The translations under genes were made by a program, and so were the position numbers. The notes under the pieces were generated by a model that was given only the letters and a program-made list of their open reading frames with translations, ran no database searches and was not told the origin of the DNA. Positions 7,687-15,475 of a stretch of 20,331 nt of DNA are shown in pieces. Positions within the stretch are counted from its first letter, which is position 1. Each line of letters opens with the position of its first letter. The stretch lies in the NCBI GenBank assembly GCA_002366885.1, contig DFCD01000118.1, positions 1-20,331 on the forward strand. Direction: 5' to 3'. The stretch comes from Verrucomicrobia bacterium UBA3063. Lineage in GTDB: Bacteria > Verrucomicrobiota > Verrucomicrobiia > Methylacidiphilales > Verrucolacustridaceae.

Positions 7687-9152
7687 ACCTCGGTCTAACC
7701 CTGCCGGTTTTGTTGCTGATCCCCTTGGCTGGGACGGTCCTGATTGCCTTGGGGGCTCGCCCGAAAGCAACCGCGCTCTGGACCTCTCTTCTCAACCTGG
7801 TTCCCGGCCTTCTCGCCTCCGGGTGCGTTCTTCGCTCGGGTGAGTTATTTTTTGGCCCAGTGTCCGAACCGCCCCGCGAGCTTTTTCCGCTTCATTTCAG
7901 CCTGGGTATGGACGGCTTGAGCCTGCCTTTGGTGTGGTTGACCCTGATTGTCACCTGGACGGCGATTGGTTCGGGGAGGGAGGGGATCAAGCGGGAGAAG
8001 GAGTATTATATTTGCCTGCTCCTGATTGGGGCGGGGGCCCTGGGGGCGTTTCTTTCCGTCGACCTCTTTTATTTCTTCTCCTTTCACGAGGTGGCACTAA
8101 TCCCGACTTTTTTGCTCGTGGGGATGTGGGGTCATGGGGATCGCTCCGGGGCTGCTTGGAGAATGACAATCTACCTGATGCTCGGGAGCATGGTACTTCT
8201 AGTCGGCCTGATCGGGCTGTTCCTGGCCCTGCCGGAGACCGCGAGGAGCCTTGACTGGCGGGTGTTGGCGGAAACTTTGCGGGCCAACCCCCTGGAGGCG
8301 GGAGCGCAGCAAATGGTGGCGGTTCTTTTGCTGGTCGGATTCGGAACCCTCGTCTCCCTGGTTCCTTTTCACAGCTGGGCACCGGGCGGCTATGCCTCGG
8401 CGCCGGCGCCGGCAGCGATGCTCCATGCCGGTGTCCTGAAAAAATTCGGCCTATACGGTTTGCTGCGCGTGGCGCTGCCGATGGTCCCCGACGGTTGGAA
8501 AGACATCTCCTGGATCGTGGGACTGCTCCTGACCGGGAATATCCTGTACCTCGGGTTCGCTTCGCTGCAGCAGCGGGATTTCCGTTGGTTGTTGGGTTTC
8601 TCCAGCGCGATGCATATGGGCACGGTGTTTCTCGGCCTGATCAGCGGCACGGTACTCGGACTAGCCGGAGCGCTCACCTTGATGGTGGGGCACGGCCTGA
8701 GTGCGGCGCTTGGCTTTTCCGTGGCAGGTGAGATCAGCCGCCGAACCGGCACATCCTGGTTGCGGGATCTTGGAGGCCTGGCACAGCGCGCGCCCCGGCT
8801 CTGGTTCTACCTGACGATTGCGGCGATGGCCTCGATCGGTTTGCCGGGTTTGGCCAACTTTGCGGGGGAAATCATGATCTTCTTCGGTTCCTGGGTCGCT
8901 CATCCGGTGTTGGTGGCGGTGGCTGCCTGGGGGGTGGTGCTTTCCGCCGTGGCGATGTTGCGCGCCGTCAAGTCCCTTGCCTTCGGCCCGATGAGCCCGG
9001 CGGTGCAGGCGGAGACTGTCACAGACCTTCACGGGGTTCGAGAAATCTGGCCTTTCGCCGTCCTGACTGCCGCCCTGGTCGTGGTGGGAGTGATGCCCCT
9101 ACTGGTGTACGGTCCCGCTCGGCCCGTGCTGGAGAGGTTATTGCTGCCATGA
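7683..9152 (+). CDS. nuoM: NADH-quinone oxidoreductase subunit M, with altered TM7 lysine site
   Basis: NuoM is the middle-distal antiporter-like subunit of complex I. The product is 489 residues with about 14 membrane helices. Family residues are visible: E136 in the FHEVALIPTFLLVGMWG helix (E. coli E144), K254 in AGVLKKFGLYGLLR (E. coli K265), and E396 in GLANFAGEIMIFFGSW (E. coli E407). However, at the TM7 position of the essential E. coli K234, this protein has L223 in GFGTLVSLVPFHSW. The segment from the following Trp to K254 aligns without gaps (22 residues in both), so the substitution is not an alignment slip by my count. The start is the ATG at 7683 with a purine-rich GGAAGGGGG upstream and a 4-base overlap with nuoL; the longer open frame upstream is a nuoL shadow. 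It overlaps nuoN by 4 bases. Confidence 0.95.
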   Translation: MNLGLTLPVLLLIPLAGTVLIALGARPKATALWTSLLNLVPGLLASGCVLRSGELFFGPVSEPPRELFPLHFSLGMDGLSLPLVWLTLIVTWTAIGSGREGIKREKEYYICLLLIGAGALGAFLSVDLFYFFSFHEVALIPTFLLVGMWGHGDRSGAAWRMTIYLMLGSMVLLVGLIGLFLALPETARSLDWRVLAETLRANPLEAGAQQMVAVLLLVGFGTLVSLVPFHSWAPGGYASAPAPAAMLHAGVLKKFGLYGLLRVALPMVPDGWKDISWIVGLLLTGNILYLGFASLQQRDFRWLLGFSSAMHMGTVFLGLISGTVLGLAGALTLMVGHGLSAALGFSVAGEISRRTGTSWLRDLGGLAQRAPRLWFYLTIAAMASIGLPGLANFAGEIMIFFGSWVAHPVLVAVAAWGVVLSAVAMLRAVKSLAFGPMSPAVQAETVTDLHGVREIWPFAVLTAALVVVGVMPLLVYGPARPVLERLLLP

Positions 9153-10606
9153 ATCCTTGGTTTTCCCCTGAAATTTTCCTGACTCTTACCGGGGTTGGCC
9201 TGATCCTCGTAGACACCCTGGCCCCGGAGAAGATCCGCCGCCGGGTTCCGCTTTTTGCGCTGCTTGGTGCGGCCGGCATTCTCGTTTGGAGTCTTTTTCC
9301 TGCCAGCCGCGTTCTGCCGGACTCTTGGCTGAATCTTTTTGTCTCGGACGGGTTGTCGGCTGTCTTCAAGCCGTTCTTTTTGCTGTGTCTCGTGACGGTG
9401 ATCGCCATGGCTGCCCGGTACCGATTGGGAGCGGATGAATCGGTCCGCGGGGAGTTCCTGGCCCTGCCTTTTTTCTCCACAGCCGGGCTTTGTCTGCTGG
9501 CATCGGCAAGGGATTTTCTGGCTGTTTTCGTCGCTCTGGAACTGGTGAGTATCTCCCTGTACCTGCTGGCCGCATTTCACCGGGCCAAACCGGCCAGCCT
9601 GGAAGCGGGCATCAAGCTGCTGGTGATGGGAGGGCTCTCCACCGGTTTTCTGGTGATGGGTATCGCCTGGCTATACGCCGGAGCCGGGACTACCGAGTTC
9701 TCCCAATTGCTTCTCAAACAGGCCGGGCAGGGGTCCAGCCCGGCCGTTTTGGTGGCGGCAGGACTGATTCTTGCGGGGATCGGCTTCAAGGTTGCGGCAG
9801 TTCCTTTTCACGCGTGGGCTCCCGACGTTTACGAGGGGGCACCTACGCCGATCACCGCATACCTCGCGGTGGCGTCCAAGGCGGCGGGATTCGTTCTGCT
9901 CCTCCGCGTTTTTGGGCTCGGGGCGTTTGCCCTCGAATCCATGGGAACCAGTTTCCGCCCGGTCTTTCTCACCCTGGGAATTGCCACAGTAACCCTGGGA
10001 ACCCTCGCAGCCCTGACGCAGCGCGACCTGAAAAGGCTCTTGGCCTATTCAGGCATCGCCCATGCCGGATTTATGATTCTGGCGTTGGGCACCCGCGGAG
10101 AAGGTGGAATAGGCACGGTGGTTGCGTACCTATGGGCTTATCTGTTGGCTTCCCTGCCAGTCTTTCTCTTCGTCAACGAGCTGGAGCGACTCCACGGAAG
10201 CACGGATATGCGGCACTTGGACGGGATGGGGCGGAGAGAACCCGGTCCGTCCCTGGGGCTTACCTTATGCCTGGTTTCCATGGCCGGGCTTCCGCCGTTG
10301 GTCGGGTTCCCCGTCAAGTTGGCGGTATTGGCGAACCTCTGGAATGCCGGCGAAACCCCGGCCCTGGTGGTGGCGGTTGCCATGGCGGTGGCCAGCCTGG
10401 GGATCTATCTGACCCCGATCCGGGTGATGTACTGGGAGCGGGAGGCCGACGCCATCCCGGCACGGAGGTTTCCGCCCTTCCTGATTGGGGTGATGCTGGC
10501 AGCCGGTTTGCTCAATGTGGGGCTGGGTCTTCAGCCCAAATTCCTCGTGCGGGTGGCTGAGCTGAGCCTGAACCCGACGCCGGTGGTTCAACCAACCGGC
10601 AAGTAG
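9149..10606 (+). CDS. nuoN: NADH-quinone oxidoreductase subunit N
   Basis: NuoN is the antiporter-like subunit of complex I next to NuoK. The product is 485 residues, as expected (E. coli 485). Pumping residues are intact: the Glu in FVALELVSISLYLLAAF (E. coli E133), K214 in GIGFKVAAVPFHAWAPDVY (E. coli K217), K244 in ASKAAGFVLLLR (E. coli K247) and K390 in GFPVKLAVLANLW (E. coli K395). The GAPTPITAYLAVASK segment is strongly NuoN-like. The start overlaps the nuoM stop by four bases, consistent with coupled translation. A GGAGAGG lies about 12 bases upstream, a rather long spacing. A small stem-loop covers its stop codon. In contrast to NuoM here, nothing in its channel residues is unusual. 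Confidence 0.96.
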   Translation: MNPWFSPEIFLTLTGVGLILVDTLAPEKIRRRVPLFALLGAAGILVWSLFPASRVLPDSWLNLFVSDGLSAVFKPFFLLCLVTVIAMAARYRLGADESVRGEFLALPFFSTAGLCLLASARDFLAVFVALELVSISLYLLAAFHRAKPASLEAGIKLLVMGGLSTGFLVMGIAWLYAGAGTTEFSQLLLKQAGQGSSPAVLVAAGLILAGIGFKVAAVPFHAWAPDVYEGAPTPITAYLAVASKAAGFVLLLRVFGLGAFALESMGTSFRPVFLTLGIATVTLGTLAALTQRDLKRLLAYSGIAHAGFMILALGTRGEGGIGTVVAYLWAYLLASLPVFLFVNELERLHGSTDMRHLDGMGRREPGPSLGLTLCLVSMAGLPPLVGFPVKLAVLANLWNAGETPALVVAVAMAVASLGIYLTPIRVMYWEREADAIPARRFPPFLIGVMLAAGLLNVGLGLQPKFLVRVAELSLNPTPVVQPTGK

Positions 10607-10614
10607 GGCTTGCC
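10598..10614 (+). other. Small stem-loop over the nuoN stop codon
   Basis: GGCAAG (10598-10603) and CTTGCC (10609-10614) form a perfect 6-bp stem with loop TAGGG. The stem spans the last nuoN codons and the TAG stop. No run of T follows, so it is not a classical intrinsic terminator; it might affect message stability or partial read-through to the next gene, or be chance. Confidence 0.3.
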
Positions 10615-10661
10615 CCGCCAAGGCTGGTCGGAGCTGGAATTTTCGGTAGTCTAGGGCCGTC

Positions 10662-11039
10662 ATGGCCGCGAACGAAATACCCACGGTGGCGGGGACCAAA
10701 ATGGGCACGGAGAAATTTGTCCGGCTCAGCGAGGCGGCCGGTCACCATCTGTCGGCACTGTTGCAGAAAAAAGGCTACGCCGCCGGCGCTCTCAAGGTTT
10801 CGGTGGTGGGAGGAGGGTGCAGCGGACTCCAATACCAGATGGAACTGGTTCCCGGCGCCGGCCCCAAGGATATCGTGGTGGAAAGTCACGGCGTGCGAAT
10901 TTCCGTGGATCCGAAAAGCGCGGTGTTTCTGAGCGGTTCGGAAATCGACTTTAGCACCGACCTGCAAAAGGGCGGATTCCGGGTCACCAATCCGAACGCC
11001 CGGGCCACCTGTTCCTGCGGCGACAGCTTCAGTACCTGA
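10662..11039 (+). CDS. A-type iron-sulfur cluster carrier (IscA/ErpA/HesB family)
   Basis: A-type carriers receive assembled Fe-S clusters and deliver them to client proteins in the cytoplasm. This 125-residue protein has the three conserved cysteines: C53 in GGGCSGLQYQM and C117/C119 in ATCSCGDSFST at the C-terminus, the spacing normal for the family. It has an N-terminal extension of roughly 15 residues before the fold begins (TEKFVRLSEAAGHHL). I cannot assign ErpA versus IscA versus SufA from sequence alone; no isc or suf genes are next to it. It lies 55 bases after nuoN and 8 bases before ppc on the same strand. Its place in a complex I cluster suggests, but does not prove, a role in supplying the many clusters of that enzyme. 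Confidence 0.93.
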   Translation: MAANEIPTVAGTKMGTEKFVRLSEAAGHHLSALLQKKGYAAGALKVSVVGGGCSGLQYQMELVPGAGPKDIVVESHGVRISVDPKSAVFLSGSEIDFSTDLQKGGFRVTNPNARATCSCGDSFST

Positions 11040-11047
11040 GTTTTTCC

Positions 11048-13900
11048 ATGCCCACACACGGCAAAAAGGGCCGGCGTCGGCCGAAACTGGGTAAGGCCAA
11101 GCTTCCCTACAAGGAACGGCTGAAGCGCGGGTTTGCCCGCGTGGAGCACGACCTCTTCTGGATGATGGGAATCTTTCACGAGCTTCTCGGGGAACTCGGG
11201 GAAAAGGAGGCGGCGGAGGCATTGCCGTGGGTGCACGGATCCAGGCCTTTGGCCCCCATCCAGGAAGGGAAGATCACCCGGGCCTACTCCATTGCTTTTG
11301 GATTGCTGAATCTGGCCGAGGAAGTGGCGGCGGCCGCCATGCGCCAGTTGAACGAGGCCATCAACGGTCCCCAACATGAGCCCGGCTCGTGGGCTCAGGC
11401 CCTTTGCCGCCTGAAGAGCTCGGGGGAGACCGCCGATCATTTGGCGGCCTCCTTGCCCACCCTGCGGGTGGAACCGGTATTAACGGCCCACCCCACGGAA
11501 GCAAGACGCCGATCCATTCTTGCCTGTACGCAGGAAATTCACGGAATCCTTCTGGAGAGGGGGGGGAAACACGGGAAGGACGGCTCGGAGCGGGAGCGAC
11601 GGAATCATCTCAAGACAGTTCTGGAGCGTTGGTGGCGAACGGAAGAGGTCCGGACCCAGCGTCCCACCGTGGATATGGAGCGCGAGGGAGTGATCCACTG
11701 TCTGGCGGGGTCCATGGCCCGCTCGATCGCCGAAACGGATCGCCGGTTAAGGGACGCCTGGCAGGTTGCGGGGTTTGGTCGGGGTGGGCCTGCCCATCCC
11801 GCAGTGCGGCCCATGCTGACGTTCGGCACCTGGGTGGGAGGCGACCGGGATGGGCATCCGCTAGTCACCCCGGAGGTTACGGAAAAGAGTCTTCAGCTTT
11901 ACCGGTCTGCCGCTTTGGATTTGTTGGCCGCACGGCTCCACCTACTGGCCTCGCACCTGACCCTTTCCAGAAAATATCACGGAACTCCCGCCGAACTGGA
12001 AAAGTGGCTGCCGGAGTGGCGACGTTTGGCCGGCCCCAAGGCGGAAGAGGAGACGTCGGTTTACCGGGAAGAACCCTGGCGGGAGGCTGTCCTGCTGATG
12101 AGGCGGCGCCTTTTGGCGGGGCCGCAGGGCTACCGTCAACCGGATGACCTGATCCTTGATCTTGGGGTGGTCCGACGGGCGCTGCTGGATGTCGGGGCGG
12201 ATCGTCTGGCGGCGGCGGAGGTGGACACGATGATCCGGTTGATCGAGGTGTTTGGATTTCACCTGGCTGTGCTGGACATCCGGCAGAACAGCAGTCGCCA
12301 CGATGAGGCGATCGAGGAACTGCAGGCAAAATCCGGCGCTCCGCCGGATAAACCCTACCGGGAGATGTCGGAAAGCCAGAGGCGCTACCTTTTGGATCAT
12401 TGGTGGGAAAACCAACCGTGGAATGCCGAGGAGGCGTTGGCATCCGGACCTGCGGCCCGGGAGGTGATCGGAACATATCAGGTGCTCGCCCGCCAAGTGG
12501 CGGCCCACGGATCCGATGGCATGGGCCTTTCGATTGTCAGCATGACCCGGGATGTGTCGGACCTGATGGCTGTTCATCTTTTTGCCCGGATTGCAGGACT
12601 GCGGGTTTCCGACGAGGAGGGGAATCAGGTTTGTCCTCTGCCGGTTACCCCTCTTTTTGAGACCCTGGAAGACCTGGAGCGGGCCCCGCGGGTGGTCTCG
12701 GAGTTTCTCCAGCATCCCGCGGCGAAGAAGGCCCTGCGGGTTTTGGCGCACCGGGAGAGCGAGATGAACCGGCGACGACGGCTTGCCCTGGTGGATCCTG
12801 GCGAAGGTACGGTGATTTTGCCCACGGAGCCACCGCCCGTTCTGAGGGTGATGATCGGCTATAGCGATAGCAACAAGGATGCGGGTCTGATTTCCAGCCA
12901 GTGGGCATTACATCGGAGCCAGCGGGGCATTCTCCAGGCGGCAAGGGATCAGGGTGTGACTGCACGGTTTTTCCATGGCCGGGGCGGAACGGTCAGCCGT
13001 GGAGCGGGACCCACGCACCGTTTTCTGGAGGCATTGCCCAACGGAACGCTTTCCGGGGACCTTCGTGTGACGGAACAGGGGGAGGTGATCGGCCAGAAGT
13101 ATGGGACAATGGCCACGGCAGCACATAACCTGGAGCTCTTGTTGGCAGGAACAACCCTGACGTCCCTGCTTCCGGGGGAGACCGCGGAAGATGACCCCGC
13201 GCTGGTGGACATCTTTCATTTCCTCAGCCGGGAAAGCATGGCGAGGTACCGTCAGCTGGTGGAGACTCCCGGCTTTCTCGACTATTTCCGCCAAGCCACG
13301 CCGATTGATGCGGTGGAGCGAAGCACGATTGGATCCCGTCCGCCAAGACGGACAGGATCCAGCGACTTTCGCGATCTTCGGGCCATCCCATGGGTGTTTA
13401 GCTGGAGCCAGGCCCGGTTCTTTTTGCCGGGCTGGTACGGGGCCGGCGCCGCCGTGTGCAAACTCGCCAGGGAAGAGGCCAGGCTTTTCCGGAAATTGCG
13501 CGACAAGCTTTCGGCATGGCCCTTCGCCAAGTATGTCTTCAATAACATCGAGAGCGGGATCGCCAGCGCCGACCTGGAGGTCAGTCAAGGGTACGTGGAA
13601 CTCGTGCAGAACCGGGAGATCCGCGAAGGGATGACACGGCAGATTCGGACTGAGTTTACTCAGGTAAAGCAGGGTCTGACCGAGCTATTTCGGAAGCCCC
13701 TGGCCGATCGCCGACCCCGGTTTCGATTCACCGTGGAGCGCCGGGTGGTGCCCTTACGGGCCCTGCACGAGCGCCAAATTCTGCTTCTCCGGAGTTGGCG
13801 CACCGCGGAAGAGGCCAAGGACCCCTCTGCGGAAGGGATTCTCGGCGACCTTCGTCAGTCCATTGCCGCGATTGCCGCCGGGCTACGTACCACCGGCTAG
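11048..13900 (+). CDS. ppc: Phosphoenolpyruvate carboxylase
   Basis: PEP carboxylase makes oxaloacetate from phosphoenolpyruvate and bicarbonate, refilling the TCA cycle. The 950-residue product is somewhat longer than the E. coli enzyme (883). Motifs are in order: VLTAHPTEARRRSIL with catalytic H148; GTWVGGDRDGHPLVTPEVT; LDIRQNSSRHDEAIEEL; VMIGYSDSNKDAGLISSQW; the glycine loop FFHGRGGTVSRGAGPTHRF (H643 to about F659); and LRAIPWVFSWSQARFFLPGW. Likely effector-site residues R651, K805 and R856 correspond to E. coli R587, K773 and R832. The C-terminus is LRTTG, with Thr948 where almost all enzymes have Asn (E. coli N881). The glycine loop has Ser650 instead of the usual Gly. The N-terminus is Lys/Arg-rich. 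No Shine-Dalgarno site precedes the ATG, only TTTTTCC. An imperfect inverted repeat lies inside the gene at 13331-13360. Confidence 0.97.
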   Translation: MPTHGKKGRRRPKLGKAKLPYKERLKRGFARVEHDLFWMMGIFHELLGELGEKEAAEALPWVHGSRPLAPIQEGKITRAYSIAFGLLNLAEEVAAAAMRQLNEAINGPQHEPGSWAQALCRLKSSGETADHLAASLPTLRVEPVLTAHPTEARRRSILACTQEIHGILLERGGKHGKDGSERERRNHLKTVLERWWRTEEVRTQRPTVDMEREGVIHCLAGSMARSIAETDRRLRDAWQVAGFGRGGPAHPAVRPMLTFGTWVGGDRDGHPLVTPEVTEKSLQLYRSAALDLLAARLHLLASHLTLSRKYHGTPAELEKWLPEWRRLAGPKAEEETSVYREEPWREAVLLMRRRLLAGPQGYRQPDDLILDLGVVRRALLDVGADRLAAAEVDTMIRLIEVFGFHLAVLDIRQNSSRHDEAIEELQAKSGAPPDKPYREMSESQRRYLLDHWWENQPWNAEEALASGPAAREVIGTYQVLARQVAAHGSDGMGLSIVSMTRDVSDLMAVHLFARIAGLRVSDEEGNQVCPLPVTPLFETLEDLERAPRVVSEFLQHPAAKKALRVLAHRESEMNRRRRLALVDPGEGTVILPTEPPPVLRVMIGYSDSNKDAGLISSQWALHRSQRGILQAARDQGVTARFFHGRGGTVSRGAGPTHRFLEALPNGTLSGDLRVTEQGEVIGQKYGTMATAAHNLELLLAGTTLTSLLPGETAEDDPALVDIFHFLSRESMARYRQLVETPGFLDYFRQATPIDAVERSTIGSRPPRRTGSSDFRDLRAIPWVFSWSQARFFLPGWYGAGAAVCKLAREEARLFRKLRDKLSAWPFAKYVFNNIESGIASADLEVSQGYVELVQNREIREGMTRQIRTEFTQVKQGLTELFRKPLADRRPRFRFTVERRVVPLRALHERQILLLRSWRTAEEAKDPSAEGILGDLRQSIAAIAAGLRTTG
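13331..13360 (+). repeat. Inverted repeat inside ppc
   Basis: The arms GGATCCCGTCCG (13331-13342) and CGGACAGGATCC (13349-13360) pair over 12 bases with one mismatch around a 6-base loop. It lies in the stretch encoding the conserved GSRPPRR segment of PEP carboxylase, so codon constraint may explain part of it. Function is unknown. Confidence 0.6.
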
Positions 13901-13944
13901 GATTCGTTCCTTGGCGGGAGCAGGTGGGGAGCTAGGGTACGGGT

Positions 13945-15168
13945 ATGTTTTTGAGCGGAGCGGATTGGGTTTTTTTGCTTTCGTCCCTGGTCAAGGCGGC
14001 GGCGGTGGCGGGCGTGGTGCTGGTATTGGTGCCGGGGAGCGTGACGGCGGAGCGAAGGATCAGCGCCTGGATTCAGGACCGACTGGGACCGAACCGGGTG
14101 GGCATCCCTTTCACCAATATCCGCATTTTTGGACTGGGCCAGGCCCTCGCGGATGCCGCCAAATTTCTTTTAAAGGAGCAATTCGTCCCTGCCTCGGTCA
14201 ACAAGTTCTACTTTAACCTGGCCCCGATCCTCGCCATGGTGCCCGCCCTGGTCACGGTGGCGGTGATTCCCTTTAGCCCGGGATTTGATCTCCGTCCCGT
14301 CGCTGGTTGGATCGCCCCGCATTTCCACTTGGACGCTTCCACGGTGGAGGCATTCCAGATCAGCGGGGTGATTGCCAACCTGGATATTGGCCTTCTCTTC
14401 GTCTTTGCGGTCATTTCCCTCAGCGTGTACGGCATTGTCCTGGCGGGGTGGGCTTCCAACTCCAAATATCCGTTCCTCGGCGGCATCCGGTCTTCCGCCC
14501 AGATCATCTCCTACGAAATCGCCATGGGCGCCTCGGTGGTGCCGGTGTTTTTGGTCACAGGAAACCTCAACCTCGGAAAAATCGTGGACTACCAGATCCA
14601 TCACGGTTGGTTGGCCTTCCCGAGCCTTTCGGGAGGTATTGGAGGAATCCTGCTCGGAGTCTGCCTTATGTTCTCTTTCCTCGTTTTCCTGATCGCCTCC
14701 TTTGCGGAGACGAACCGTCTCCCGTTCGACCTTCCTGAGGCCGAGACGGAACTGGTGGGTGGCTACCACACGGAGTATTCCGGCATGCGTTTCGCCCTCT
14801 TTTTCCTGGGAGAATACGCCGCCATGGTCTCAGCCTCCGCCATCATGGTGACAATTTTCCTGGGTGGCTGGAGCCTTCCGTTGCCGTGGTTTGATGGGCA
14901 ACCCATGCCCCAGGCGGTCTTCGGGTTGGCCCTGCCAAGTTGGCTGGCCGGGCAGGCCATGCCCTGGTGGTTCGGCTTTCTTTCGATAGGGGTGTTTTTG
15001 GGGAAGATTCTTTTCTTTATCGCCCTGTTTATCGTGATTCGCTGGACCCTGCCACGGTTCAAGTACGACCAGTTGATGAGTCTGGGGTGGAAGGTTTTTA
15101 TTCCGCTGGCGTTCCTGAATATTTTTATTGTGGCGGCGCTGGTTCTTTTGAGAGGACACTCGGGCTAA
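13945..15168 (+). CDS. nuoH: NADH-quinone oxidoreductase subunit H
   Basis: NuoH is the membrane subunit that, with the peripheral arm, forms the quinone-binding chamber of complex I. The 407-residue product has about eight or nine hydrophobic segments. Diagnostic motifs are WIQDRLGPNRVGIP near the N-terminus, the ISYEIAMGASVVPV segment, and FAETNRLPFDLPEAETELVG with GYHTEYSGMRFALFFLGEYAAM, which contain the conserved acidic residues lining the quinone channel. The ATG has GGGGAG/TAGGG purine-rich sequence just upstream and starts 44 bases after ppc. Normally nuoH directly precedes nuoI; here it is downstream of nuoN, the Fe-S carrier and ppc, which makes it a displaced member of the cluster. 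Its sequence shows no sign of decay, so it is probably the working copy unless another nuoH exists elsewhere. Confidence 0.96.
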   Translation: MFLSGADWVFLLSSLVKAAAVAGVVLVLVPGSVTAERRISAWIQDRLGPNRVGIPFTNIRIFGLGQALADAAKFLLKEQFVPASVNKFYFNLAPILAMVPALVTVAVIPFSPGFDLRPVAGWIAPHFHLDASTVEAFQISGVIANLDIGLLFVFAVISLSVYGIVLAGWASNSKYPFLGGIRSSAQIISYEIAMGASVVPVFLVTGNLNLGKIVDYQIHHGWLAFPSLSGGIGGILLGVCLMFSFLVFLIASFAETNRLPFDLPEAETELVGGYHTEYSGMRFALFFLGEYAAMVSASAIMVTIFLGGWSLPLPWFDGQPMPQAVFGLALPSWLAGQAMPWWFGFLSIGVFLGKILFFIALFIVIRWTLPRFKYDQLMSLGWKVFIPLAFLNIFIVAALVLLRGHSG

Positions 15169-15175
15169 ATTTCCA

Positions 15176-15475
15176 TTGAAGTTTAAGGGACTAGTAGTCA
15201 TCGCGCTTGCAGCGCTAAGCGTTTCGCCGGTGGCAGCGGAGAATGGACCGACGATTGTGGTGAAGAAGGACGGGAGAAGGATCGCCGGGTTAAGCACCAA
15301 TGGAATCACCCGGTGGACGGCTAGCTTGGGGCAGGAAGGCGATGAAGTCACGGGAGTTAACCAAAGCGGGAACGTTGCCATGATCAGCCTCACGAACCAA
15401 AAGAGCGGCAAAACCCGCATTCTGACCTACGATGCGGAGAAGGGGATTTTGAAGTTTTCGCAAACGGTGAATTAA
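15176..15475 (+). CDS. Small secreted protein of unknown function
   Basis: This 99-residue protein begins MKFKG followed by a hydrophobic helix and a small-residue cleavage site (about residues 1-21, ending VAA before EN), a good Sec signal peptide. The mature part of about 78 residues is polar and beta-rich in appearance (TIVVKKDGRRIAGL, TRILTYDAEKGILKFSQ), with no cysteines. I recognise no family. The start would be TTG at 15176; there is no ATG or GTG in a suitable place, and the nearest SD-like sequence (AGAGGA, 15151-15156) is 19 bases upstream, too far to be convincing. It lies 7 bases after nuoH on the same strand and its stop overlaps the stop of the convergent gene. Signal peptide and reading-frame quality make it likely real; function is unknown. 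Confidence 0.7.
   Translation: MKFKGLVVIALAALSVSPVAAENGPTIVVKKDGRRIAGLSTNGITRWTASLGQEGDEVTGVNQSGNVAMISLTNQKSGKTRILTYDAEKGILKFSQTVN

Noticed and set aside
8400..8416. GC-rich tandem GGCGCC in nuoM
   Set aside because: Explained by an Ala-Pro-Ala-Pro-Ala coding stretch.
9490..10560. 356-codon plus-strand open frame inside nuoN
   Set aside because: Out-of-frame shadow; nuoN in the other frame has all family residues.
10645..13944. Repeated CTAGGG just before the Fe-S carrier and nuoH start codons
   Set aside because: Two occurrences at slightly different spacing (5 and 7 bases); most simply a weak Shine-Dalgarno (AGGG) rather than a special motif.
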